From positions 2,901,501-2,965,500 of the forward strand of contig CP012809.1 of assembly GCA_001936135.1 (NCBI GenBank): a stretch of 64,000 bases of DNA, read 5' to 3'. A program made the position numbers and the translations under genes. Every line of letters begins with the position of its first letter. Positions within the stretch are counted from its first letter, which is position 1. The notes beneath the pieces are model-generated. The model saw nothing but the letters and a program-made list of their open reading frames with translations, had not been told where the DNA came from and did no database searches. Positions 54,761 to 64,000 of the stretch are shown here, piece after piece. The DNA is from Saccharomycopsis fibuligera x Saccharomycopsis cf. fibuligera (lineage: Eukaryota > Ascomycota > Saccharomycetes > Ascoideales > Saccharomycopsidaceae).

Positions 54761-56332
54761 ATGTCATCAAAAAAAATCAAAGAGTCTGGTGCTGCAATCA
54801 CCAATGACCAATATAACAAGGTTGATGACGAGGCAGTAATTATAAGTAATGACGCAGACGACATTCTGGATAGCCAGATACCAAAAACAAGAATAATATC
54901 TTCTCAAATAGCCACCCCCGACATTACAACCGCCACAGCCGCTGCTGCTCACGAACCAATATCACCAACGGATCCTCCAACAGGAAATAAATCAAGTGCT
55001 AGCGATAGTGCTAGCAATACCACTAGCAAAGCTATCCCCGAGGTGCCCAATTTCTACTGCGTCTATTTACTCAATTCCATAAACCATCGAAACAGGTTCT
55101 ACATTGGCTCCACCAACAACCCCAACCGCAGACTTGCTCAACATAACGGTCATCGCAGCCAAGGAGCCAAGCGCACAGGCAAAGAAGACAGCCGACCATG
55201 GGCCATGGTTATGATTGTCCATGGCTTTATGTCGAATATTGCCGCATTGCAATTCGAACACGCATTGCAGCATCTGCATCTAACGCATCATATCAATGTT
55301 AAGGATCGAGTCATTAATTCAGCCGGCCGCACTGGCAGGAAAAAAGCAGGAGCCACTAGTATCCACCAACATTTGGCCGGAGTTAGATTGTTACTTAATA
55401 GTAGGTATTTTGGGAGAATGAATTTGAAAGTTGAATTTTTCCATAATGAGCCGCTGATTTATGAGAAGTGGATAGAGAATAAGTTTGGAATATTACTTAA
55501 AATGGGACCAGAGTGTGTTAGCAAAGCGTTCACTGATCCCGGGGAGTGCATGCTGAAAAGATTGAACGATCTTGAGAGGCAGAGGGAGAAATATGGTAAG
55601 GTGAAAGGTCTAATACTTGGTAGAGATGATAGTGAAGAGAGTAAGGAGACAAATGCAAAACAAGGAGAAGGGGAGGATTCAACGACAGCAGAGTCAGAAA
55701 GATTCGCGGAAACAGTGATTAGTGAAAATGACAAGCTGGATCTGCAACAACAACAACAACAACAGTCCAACGATCTTAACCGCAAAAGAAAATTGAATAT
55801 TGATGTGACAGGTACTAAAGAAGATAATTTTGCTATTGAAAATAAAAATCAAAACGTAATTAAATGCAATGCCCAATGTTGGAAATGCCGCGAATCATTG
55901 TCGCTAAGGCCTACAAAAGACAGCCAAAACCAAAATAGGAATAAAGGAGCTCCTTTTTTACAGTGCTATCATGGTGAATGTGCCTTTATTGCCCATTTGC
56001 AATGTTTAGCCAAGTACATGATTGACCAAGAAATTGAACTACAAAAGGCCAAAAGGCAAAAGAATAATCACGCAGGGAGCTCACAGTCTGGTGGTGGCGG
56101 TTCAAGTAGCAGCTATTTCAATAATGTCAATTTTTCTCAAATGTCGCAAACCACAAAAAAGCTAATTGGAAATAAACTCGCAATTGGAGGTGGTAACTTT
56201 GATCGTAACGATGTCGGGATGGCACAACTCGTGGATTTGGTGAAACCGATTGTGCCAATTAAGGGCAAGTGTCCAAACTGTAAAGGGATGCTTCATTGGA
56301 ATCAACTTGTCCGAGTCAGCGGCAGGGGATAG
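54761..56332 (+). CDS. SLX1: Structure-specific endonuclease subunit Slx1
   Basis: Slx1, bound to Slx4, cuts branched DNA such as 5' flaps and Holliday junctions in the nucleus. The GIY-YIG nuclease domain spans about residues 97-185: FYCVYLL and FYIGSTNNPNRRLAQHNG carry the two signature strands, and the catalytic Arg and Glu are in PNRRLAQH and LQFEHALQH. A C-terminal Cys/His zinc domain starts at about 367 (CNAQCWKCRESL), with CYHGECAFIAHLQCLAKYM and CPNCKGMLHW near the end. At 523 aa it is much longer than yeast Slx1 (304). The excess is a Ser/Thr-rich N-terminus of about 90 residues, an acidic Gln-run linker and a Gly/Ser-rich insert within the zinc region. Catalytic residues look intact. 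Confidence 0.93.
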   Translation: MSSKKIKESGAAITNDQYNKVDDEAVIISNDADDILDSQIPKTRIISSQIATPDITTATAAAAHEPISPTDPPTGNKSSASDSASNTTSKAIPEVPNFYCVYLLNSINHRNRFYIGSTNNPNRRLAQHNGHRSQGAKRTGKEDSRPWAMVMIVHGFMSNIAALQFEHALQHLHLTHHINVKDRVINSAGRTGRKKAGATSIHQHLAGVRLLLNSRYFGRMNLKVEFFHNEPLIYEKWIENKFGILLKMGPECVSKAFTDPGECMLKRLNDLERQREKYGKVKGLILGRDDSEESKETNAKQGEGEDSTTAESERFAETVISENDKLDLQQQQQQQSNDLNRKRKLNIDVTGTKEDNFAIENKNQNVIKCNAQCWKCRESLSLRPTKDSQNQNRNKGAPFLQCYHGECAFIAHLQCLAKYMIDQEIELQKAKRQKNNHAGSSQSGGGGSSSSYFNNVNFSQMSQTTKKLIGNKLAIGGGNFDRNDVGMAQLVDLVKPIVPIKGKCPNCKGMLHWNQLVRVSGRG

Positions 56333-59300
56333 AAAATAATTAAAACAACAAGTAATAAAAAAGAAATAAAAAAGGAAACCGCATCAATGCATTTGAATGA
56401 TCATGCAACGAGAACGTTGCTGATGACGGAAAGTTTGAAAGAGAAAATTGGTTTTTGGTGGATAATCGAGACTGCGAAATTTTAAACAGTGTTTTGAAAA
56501 TTTCAGCTTTTGAAATATTAGTGAACTTTAATTTTTTTTTTCTTTTGTCCCTGACAGTAGTCTTAACGATAGAGAACACTTTGGCTTTGATAAAGCTAAT
56601 AATAGTGCAAAATTTTGTTACTGCAGCATAATGGCGAATAAACGCAGTTTAGGATCTAGGATCTAGGATCCTGAGCCCTTTTGAACCGTATATGCTACGT
56701 GATGCGAAAATTAATGATTGGATAAATCGTTCATGAGAGAAAAGTATACTTAGATTGCAACAAAAGCAAGTGAGTAGTCGAGCATAGGTATACGTATCAT
56801 AATTTAGTCTAGAGTCGATCGTGGAAACTCACCCAAGTGTTTAAAGGTTTTAAAGGTTTTTCAAGTGGTGAAAGGATCGAAAGGATTGACAAAAGGGATT
56901 CAATGTATACATGCATTCCCAGTAGTTTATTTCATTTATAGATACAAAACAAACCACACACTGTAGTTTAATTATAATCTCATTGACGTCAAAACGTCAG
57001 TTTGTGTGTGTTTGTACTTTTCCCAAGACAACAGTTGCTATCAAGGAAAAATTGATGCCTGCTAAATTACTTGACAAATTGCTGCGTGTTTATCATCTTA
57101 ATTACTGCTGGGCGCTCAGTTACTCAACTCGGTGGCAGGGATCAAAGACATTGTACATCCGTGCACCATTACCAAAGAAAGCGATTAGCATAGTATATAC
57201 CGGTGTCTGGGAGCGCCAGTAGTGCCATTTTCGATAAATTAATTTATAATTTAGTACGTTCTAGCCCTGCATGATGCACCGTTTTGCTTTTAAGCAGCAT
57301 GCTCGATGGTACCACAGCGCTTTGCTTGAACAAAAAAAAAAAAAATACAGCCCTAGGTAGTTGTTGTTGTTGTTGTTGTGATTGCATTATGGTAGCGATC
57401 GATCAATATGCATCACGGAGAAAAATTTGTTGCTTGTTGACTTTTCAACGAGTTATTTCAACGAGTAAAAAGGGCAACTAATTAACGTCTTTACCGGCGT
57501 GGTAAACAAGATTAATTAGCTGATTAGTTCTTGCTATCCGTGTGCTTACTGTTGCAGTGGTGGCATTTCTGGTGTCTTGTCATGCTGAAAGAGAGTGTTT
57601 TTGTGAATATACCACAAAACCAATACTAGGCGCCTTAGTAGTGCCGGAGTATACGAAAGATCGTAAACTGGAGTTTATAAAAGCGCAGTTTTTGTGTTTG
57701 TGTTAGGGCGGAGCAGTTGCAACTGCAGCTGTCTTCAATTGAGACTGTTAGCAGCATTCACTTATGCAACAGCAGGCGTCCCACTGCGCCATCTTTTTGA
57801 GTTTCGAAAAATCGAAGTGAAAAGAATTTTTAGCACAAACACATTGCTGCATGTAAATATGTGTAATGCACACACACCGAGCACACTGTACAGGACAAGG
57901 TGTGTGTGTGTGTGTGTGTCTCTCCTGTCTAATCAGTTATGGCGGACAACCGCCGTTGAAGCCGCACATGTGCACATGTGCGTCAATCACTCTATTGTCT
58001 CAGTATCGATCAACGGTGTGTGTACCGATCTATCAGCCCCTAGTGCTATAATTGACCAGCTGGCGAGTTGTTGATATTCATAAATCCACCCAAACTGAGA
58101 CTCAAGTCCGTTTAGCACGTCTGCGGTTTCCGGTACAGCCCGGAATGGCGCGTTTTTTTCTATACTACGGTCACAATATATCATAGAGAACTAGCTGGCT
58201 TCTCGCCCTCCTACTAGGGCCCAGCTCAAGAAATACCAGTCTTACACCCAAGTGACAAATTTGCTACAGTTTCAAATGCTCGGCAGACGAACTCAACTTA
58301 ACTTCGCGGTTGACTGTCTGGCTTGGGGGAAGTCTGCCGAAGCTTGTATTCTGCAATTGATTCACAATTTAGCTTGCATTTGTCGCTAGTTCAGCTATTC
58401 ATTTAGCTTGTAATCTTGGCCTTCTCCCCCGCCTCCACCACAGCGGGTTGGGTATGTGAGATCATACATACCCTATATGATACACCGATCGATATCCGGA
58501 TACGAAGCGATAGGTTCCAGCGTATTACTAACGTTGCTATATACTTGGGTATACATTCGCGGTTAAAGTTATAACCTAAAGCTATGGCTTTATGTATCTA
58601 ATTTAAGGCGCTCACAACAACAAAAACAAAAAACAAAAAAAAACCGTTGCCATAAAAAATACACCACTTGAAATGTTTTAGTCTCCGCCCCCCGAAGGAG
58701 CATTTCCCTTCCGTGTCCCGCGGTTCCGGGCCGTTATACTTGCTATTCATTTATCTACTTATCTGAGATTGTCGCTCTTGCATACATACATGTATTCAGT
58801 CCATAGAATTCGTAAACTTGCAAACAGAAAGAAGTTGTAACTTTAAGTAGTCTTCCGAAGCACATTTAATATTTCGGATGGTGAGGAATAACAAACACAG
58901 TTTTCGGTTTTTGGGGGTACTCGAGCTTCCAAGAAACCAAGTGAATATAGGTACTATTAGTGATCATCACAGCAAAATTTCGCAATGTTTCGGTTCTATG
59001 TTTTGCTTTCCTTAGAGCACTTGGCCATATTTGGTGCAATCATCTTCCTGTGCCGCTGTTGGTTAATCAACGAGCAGGGGCGTTGCAAAAAAGTCGTTAG
59101 TTTTCAGCCAGCGCACTTTCACCCCAGGGCCTTGTAACCGTGCACTTCTATGATTGGCTGTGTCCACGGCCAAGCTCTATTATGCACATAAAAGCGTTAA
59201 AAGGCGTGGTAACGTGTGCATGCTCGAGTAGACGTATGAATAAGCGCTCTACTGTGTATGTATGTACATAAAACCGGATTTCATCGTTGCTTTGGACGCA

Positions 59301-59854
59301 CCAGCAGAGCTTATTTGGCAGGCAGCGTGCAAACCGTATTTCCTGGGAAAACTCTCCAGCGATGGATGGAGGAGAGTGTAACAAAATTTCTTTTCTTGGT
59401 GATGGATGTGGAACATAATATTCTTCTAGCCCTTATTTCCTTTCTGCTTTTCTTTCTCGATTGACTGTGTCTTTCACTCTGTTTCTCTTGTCTTGCCACC
59501 TTCAAACGATTTTGGATCAGTTTTAACAATTTGGTATTACCATACCGTATTATATTATATCACAGCACGGCTATCAAGAAATTGCAAAAGACAAAATTAG
59601 CCGTTGTTCCTTTCTTTTCTTTTTTTTCCTCTTTTCTTTTTTTTTGTACTGATATTCCCGTCCTATTTCACCAGGGCTTTGTTAGTTTAAATACCTTTCA
59701 AAACCCACTCCATCACCGGAAACCTTTATTTTTAAAAGAAATTCAGCAGAAGGAAACGTGAAAATTATAGAAAAGTTGTTTATTGATATACATTTTTTTT
59801 TTTTTTTTAAAAAAAATAATCCAAGTACAGCAATCAGCGCCCAAAACGTTGAAA
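56333..59854. other. 3.5-kb intergenic region upstream of the RGS gene
   Basis: No supportable gene; the longest frame (57694-58074) shows no conserved character. Contains GGATCTA repeated three times (about 56652-56672), a CRE-type TGACGTCA (56984-56991), a GT run (57900-57919), an inverted repeat GGGTATGT/ACATACCC (58450-58473) and a GC-rich patch near 58690-58730. Long upstream regions of this kind often go with complex control, or with unseen non-coding transcripts. Confidence 0.45.
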
Positions 59855-61249
59855 ATGAGTGTGCAATCCCTGGCTCACAGATCCTCAATTATAGCCAGTA
59901 GCCCTCAACAGCAACGATATGGGTTTGCTACTTCTTCTGCATCTACTACATCATCATCATCAGCAGCAGTAAGAACGATACCCACTCTTGACACTATTCT
60001 TATCAACAAGTCAAAACCTCCCTACTCATCCTTGGAGTTTAGAAACTTTCTCAAGAAAAGCCACTGTTACGAAAACTACGACTTTTATACTCAATTATCC
60101 GAATTTGCATTAATATCTGACAACTACACCAAACGGCTTCAGTGGCTTCATATCCTCAAAAATTTTGTAGAAGTATGCTCAGAGTACGAAATAAATTTGA
60201 CTGGTGATTTGAGAAATAAACTATTATGCAATTTTGATATAATGTGTGACTATTCCAATGAATCCAACTTGCTTAATTTACAAATACCCAGTACCCAAGT
60301 GCTAGAAGAAGCAAAAGATGAAACTCATTTACTACTACAAGATGCATACATGCAATTTTTGAAAAGTGTGGCCAATCATGATGATAACTCTGTGTTTGTC
60401 GATAAACAGAATATTTATGACAAGTCAAATCACCAGCAACAACAGCAGCATAATAATCATAATGACACCAGCAGCAACAATAACGGCAGCAGTGCAGATA
60501 TTTTGATAAGTGGGAATTATTGTTTGACTGCCCCTACTCCAAGAAGAGGCTCCAATATTCACTCATCAAACAAAACGTACATAAGTAATAGCACAGCTAA
60601 TAGTAGTATAATATCTCTGGCAGCTGAAAATGCTGCTAATGGTGCTTTCAACCCAACGATTTTGACCCGAAATTTGATCAACATTAATAATCAACAACAA
60701 CAACAACAACAAGAAGAAGAAGAATTTGCTGGCAGATGCTCCTCTCCATTATCTGATTCCAACTCCAATAATAGCACTAGGTCCAACTCTATGGATTTTG
60801 AGATTCCGGGTTTGGATAGCTATCTTAACACGCTCGGCAATCATCACAATAAGAATAGCAGTTCAACTACAATCACCGAAAAAACTGAAAGTAATCCTGC
60901 AAGTGTTTCGAATCTTCACAAGGGTAGCATTTTGAGCAATATTGCCTATAATGAACAGCTGCAAAAGCAGAATCTCAACTCCAATATTAATACGCCATTT
61001 GATTCTAATTCTCTGGTGCCACGCAGTTCTCCTTCTCATAGCCATAATCATCACAATAATAGTATTGCTCCTAACAAAAAGTCAAGTTTTGCTACGACGC
61101 GAAGAAAGTCATTTATGCTCAAAGATGATGTCTCACATCAAGGAAAATCACTTGCTGGACACACTGCCCATAATGAACATCATAGTCATCATGGCAAACA
61201 TAAGGATTCCAACTGGAAGAAAGTTGGCAGAAAATTGAAACTTTTTTAA
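59855..61249 (+). CDS. RGS-domain regulator of G-protein signalling
   Basis: RGS proteins speed GTP hydrolysis by G-alpha subunits. Residues about 35-185 look like the fungal RGS fold: LEFRNFLKKSHCYENYDFY for the first helices, and LQIPSTQVLEEAKDETHLLL then DAYMQFLKSV for the last. Short length and RGS near the N-terminus resemble S. cerevisiae Rgs2, which acts on Gpa2 in glucose-cAMP signalling, rather than Sst2, which has DEP domains. The rest is Asn/Ser/Gln-rich and disordered, with poly-Gln near residue 283 and a His/Lys-rich basic C-terminus that could bind membranes. I chose ATG 59855 (MSVQSLAHRSS, 464 aa); the in-frame ATG at 59783 would add only Phe/Lys codons from a T/A run. Which G-alpha it serves is inference. 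Confidence 0.75.
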   Translation: MSVQSLAHRSSIIASSPQQQRYGFATSSASTTSSSSAAVRTIPTLDTILINKSKPPYSSLEFRNFLKKSHCYENYDFYTQLSEFALISDNYTKRLQWLHILKNFVEVCSEYEINLTGDLRNKLLCNFDIMCDYSNESNLLNLQIPSTQVLEEAKDETHLLLQDAYMQFLKSVANHDDNSVFVDKQNIYDKSNHQQQQQHNNHNDTSSNNNGSSADILISGNYCLTAPTPRRGSNIHSSNKTYISNSTANSSIISLAAENAANGAFNPTILTRNLININNQQQQQQQEEEEFAGRCSSPLSDSNSNNSTRSNSMDFEIPGLDSYLNTLGNHHNKNSSSTTITEKTESNPASVSNLHKGSILSNIAYNEQLQKQNLNSNINTPFDSNSLVPRSSPSHSHNHHNNSIAPNKKSSFATTRRKSFMLKDDVSHQGKSLAGHTAHNEHHSHHGKHKDSNWKKVGRKLKLF

Positions 61250-63170
61250 TGAAGTTTTTGTCATTCTTTTTCTGAAATTTATACGTTTCATTCGGTCTTA
61301 ATTTTAGTGCACCATACCATTTCGCATACTTTGCTCAGACCATGAGTTTTGATTATATTTCCATTAAACTGCATTTTCATTACCTTCATCACTTGCGTTG
61401 CACTTTACGCCTGCACGAGATTGCCATTTTCGCATCCATCCTTACGACTACTCATGGCAAGTGTTTGTCAACATTGTCTACATTATCTATCTATCTACAT
61501 GTTCTTTTTCATTCCCATCACATTACATTACTTTGACATCGCCAACATCGATACCATATTTCATATTTCATATTTCAATCTTATTCTATAATCTATATCT
61601 TCATTTCACTCACTCACTGTCACGATTGTTACTATAGTTATTTCATTACGTTCATGCTTACGTTCATGCTTACGCTTACGCTTATGATACATCCATCTAT
61701 GGTTTGTTTTATATTTTTATTATTATGATTATGTCATATCATGTCATACCTAATGCCGCTTGATTTTTACTCTTTTTTTTTTTTTTTTATTAAACTTGTT
61801 TTTCAGCCTCTGCTTTGGCTTTTTTGCTTAGACTCTAGCTGTATAAATATATCTTTACTCATTCGCTTTTATTTTATTTCTACTTTTTATTTACTATCTG
61901 CTTTCTGTTCAATGGGATGCTGTCTACGTTTATTTTTCACAATCTTTTATTTTGCTCTTTTGTTTTTCTTCTGGTTTCTTGAGTTCAATTCCAGCTTTTT
62001 CTGCTTTTTGTTCTTTGTTCTTTGTATCATATAATTTCATATCATATGTATCATTTACGTTTATCGCTATAAATGCACAACCTAATATACTCATAGTCAG
62101 CATATAAAATGCTAAGAAAATACTTATATAGCTGAATAAGTATAATATGATCACAGTATACTACTATACATGGCTACATGTTGGGTAGCAGTGTCCACCG
62201 CACTTTCCCATTCCAGCTTGGTTCTCGAATTTGTAAGCTACGAAAAGTAACTGTCGTTTATGGCCATGACCATGGCAATGGTGGTGGCTGTGGCTGTGGC
62301 TGTTGGTGTTGCTTTTTAGAAAGGGTAATGAAACTAGCCCCAAAGGGGTGCTTTAGAGTGTATTATGCAAGACTACCATCCCGAATCATAAACTGTGTTT
62401 TGTAGATCACTATATAGAGTACAGTTGCCAAGAGCTGAATTAACTGACGTCAAATCATAATTTCTCCTCCTCCACGCCCCTCACATACGCCAAGAACGTT
62501 TTTCTCCAATGAACCAAAAAACGTTTATTTATAAGCAGAAGTCTGTTAACATTAATATTAAGCAGTATAAGCAGTATTGCATAATCTTGTGTATAAAGTT
62601 GAGTGCGTAAGTCATTTTATGTTATGTTTGGGCTGCTTGCGGTTAGCTTTAAGCATCTTTGCGTGGAATTATAATTATTGATCTGTTGTTTTTGTGGGGA
62701 TTTTCGTGGGAAAACTCAATCTATAGGCCCACTTTATGATGTAGTAAGTACGCCTATATTATGAGATACTTCGAGGTCAGGGAGTGTGCCCCACCTCCCG
62801 TGATAAAAGAATGACCAGTTATTGTTGAATCCCTGCAGGCATATATCAACAAACTTGTAGACACTGACATTGCAATACTGCGTGTTGATGTGAATTTACC
62901 ACTACAAGCAAATCTCAAAAAAAAAAATCTTTGACAGACACAAACAAGTGATAAGCAATAATTCAAATTTACAGTACGACATTGAATTGGTTTGGGAAAA
63001 AAAAAAAAAAAAAAATTAAATGACAAGCACAGTCTGTGCAAATAGACATGATATAAGCATTTATGTACAAGGAAGCAAAGAGAAAAAAAAAATAAAAGAA
63101 AAAAAATACATGCAAAAGGTATCAAATATTACATTATATAGTACAAAAAGTTAAGAACCAACTATCTTGT
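61250..63170. other. 1.9-kb spacer between two 3' ends
   Basis: Between the RGS gene and DSS1, which converge, so no promoter is expected here. T-rich to about 62030, then unique sequence with a CRE-type TGACGTCA at 62445-62452 and a GGTGGTGGCTGTGGCTGTGG repeat near 62281. A tandem GTTCATGCTTAC unit occurs near 61650-61680. No gene seen; an unrecognised non-coding RNA is possible. Confidence 0.45.
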
Positions 63171-64000
63171 TTAGTTTTGTTTTCTTTTGACAACAATCTG
63201 CCCATCAACTGGATCTACATTGGTTATCTCAACCATCATTCTTTGTCCCGATACCGGAACTTTTTCATCTGGACCTAATTCATAGATCACACGAAGATTA
63301 TAATCCACCAAATTTCCAACCGTTATATCCGCACCTTCAGAAGTTTGATCTTCCGCAATCATTTCAAATTGGTTGTTTGGCGAGTTGTAATTGACATTGA
63401 TCAAATCAAACACGCTGCTGGCTTTTGTCTTGTTGCTGTCACCAGCAGCAGCACGGGCCACACTTTGTGACTGTCCATCATTGAGCAAGTTTATCAATGC
63501 GATGATTTTCCAATATGTGAGCGATTCTCTCTGTGCCTTTTTAATTAAATGTCCTTGATTTTGAATATACATTGCCTTTCCTGCTAACTGGTCAAATCTG
63601 AACGGATACAAAGCCTCTTCCTTTATTTGTTCCATACCGTTTCCACTTTTGCTTTTGCTCTTGCTCTTGCTTCTGCTTCTGCTTTTTCCTTCTTTTTGTA
63701 ACTGCTGCTCAAGTATTAAACCATGTGTTTGCCAGTGACTGACTAAATCGCCATATCTTCTTAGTGGAGAAGTACTAGGGTTATAGTTACGCAACCCTAA
63801 AAAGTTATGGCCAAAAGACTGGGTATTGATACTGCTTGCCTTGAGCAAAGAAAATATTTTGGTAAAATCGTCAAACGAGACAGTTTCGCCATTTTGACAC
63901 CGGTTTTGGATTTGCCGGAATGTATTGTAGATCAAGTTTTTATTGCTCTTTAAATTTTTGTCCTTGGATGATAATTTTCGCGATTCGAGGTAGCCAACTA
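63171..64000 (-). CDS. DSS1: Mitochondrial exoribonuclease Dss1, C-terminal part (5' end outside window)
   Basis: Dss1 is the RNase II-type 3'-5' exoribonuclease of the mitochondrial degradosome, working with the Suv3 helicase. The frame is open to the right edge (codons from 63998 downward), so only about 276 C-terminal residues are in the window. The RNase II signature TSPLRRYGDLVSHWQTHG is present, with FLGLRNYNPSTSPL before it and, nearer the edge, GYLESRKLSS. A basic Ser-Lys/Arg repeat (about 63650-63690) interrupts the domain and looks like a lineage-specific insert. The C-terminal strands (KVPVSGQRMMVEITNVDP) suggest an S1-like fold. Cytosolic Dis3 and Ssd1 are less likely given the short end after the signature. 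Confidence 0.85.
   Translation of the reverse strand, partial: VGYLESRKLSSKDKNLKSNKNLIYNTFRQIQNRCQNGETVSFDDFTKIFSLLKASSINTQSFGHNFLGLRNYNPSTSPLRRYGDLVSHWQTHGLILEQQLQKEGKSRSRSKSKSKSKSGNGMEQIKEEALYPFRFDQLAGKAMYIQNQGHLIKKAQRESLTYWKIIALINLLNDGQSQSVARAAAGDSNKTKASSVFDLINVNYNSPNNQFEMIAEDQTSEGADITVGNLVDYNLRVIYELGPDEKVPVSGQRMMVEITNVDPVDGQIVVKRKQN

Noticed and set aside
57694-58074. 126-codon frame upstream of the RGS gene
   Set aside because: Composition follows GT repeats and unique spacer; no conserved motif and no believable leader or neighbours.

Overview
The window looks like nuclear DNA of a budding yeast (Saccharomycotina), most likely a member of the Candida/Lodderomyces group that reads CUG as serine. 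The evidence is compact, mostly intron-less genes; four introns with yeast signals (GTATGT or GTAAGT donor, TACTAAC-type branch site, short AG acceptor); poly-Asn, poly-Gln and poly-Ser tracts; A/T homopolymer-rich spacers; and the recognisable set of orthologues. I find no in-frame CTG in LAT1 or in the MTS1 fragment, which fits CUG-Ser decoding. The species assignment is inference.

Layout. 1-746: C-terminal part of sphingolipid C9-methyltransferase MTS1, cut by the window edge. 1711-3744: a phosphoribomutase/phosphoglucomutase. 5032-5187: a 51-codon secreted-peptide gene. 6091-7671 (-): VAN1, Golgi mannan polymerase. 8754-9918 (-): REV7, split by an apparent frameshift at a run of six C, divergent from a 225-aa protein (10335-11012) with a faint resemblance to RecA/Rad51 paralogues. 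11687-13003: a sulfur-type bZIP factor whose upstream region carries a cluster of AAACTGTGGC-like boxes. 16757-18742: a VHS2/MLF3-family protein behind a 3.7-kb spacer. 19899-21720: LAT1 (pyruvate dehydrogenase E2), one intron. 22716-25191 (-): PAL1, with an 892-nt intron. 26756-29986 (-): a 1076-aa protein with SUMO-like folds at both ends and a coiled coil between them. 30378-32213: RRN11. 33002-34315 (-): RNH201. 35885-36598 (-): RRP40. 36970-37736 (-): YAF9, one intron. 38543-39935 (-): TMA46, one intron. 41201-43309 (-): GFA1. 44679-46247: DIA4. 47509-48996: DMA1/2-type FHA-RING ligase. 50575-50646 (-): tRNA-Gln(CUG). 50663-51425: a 5'-truncated LINE with a poly(A) tail, followed by a second LINE-tail fragment. 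52415-54166: an amino-acid permease. 54761-56332: SLX1. 59855-61249: an RGS-domain protein. 63171-64000 (-): DSS1, cut by the right edge.

How the genes relate. There is no operon-like organisation. Themes recur: cell surface and membrane (MTS1, VAN1, GFA1, PAL1), genome maintenance (REV7, SLX1, RNH201, possibly the 225-aa protein and the SUMO-like protein), RNA metabolism and gene expression (RRP40, RRN11, YAF9, TMA46, DSS1, DIA4), and nutrient control (bZIP factor, permease with GATA-type sites, RGS protein). The most unusual items are the SUMO/coiled-coil/SUMO protein, the REV7 frameshift, the small secreted peptide, the LINE relic beside the tRNA, and the sulfur-box cluster. I see no CRISPR array, prokaryotic element or viral-type element.
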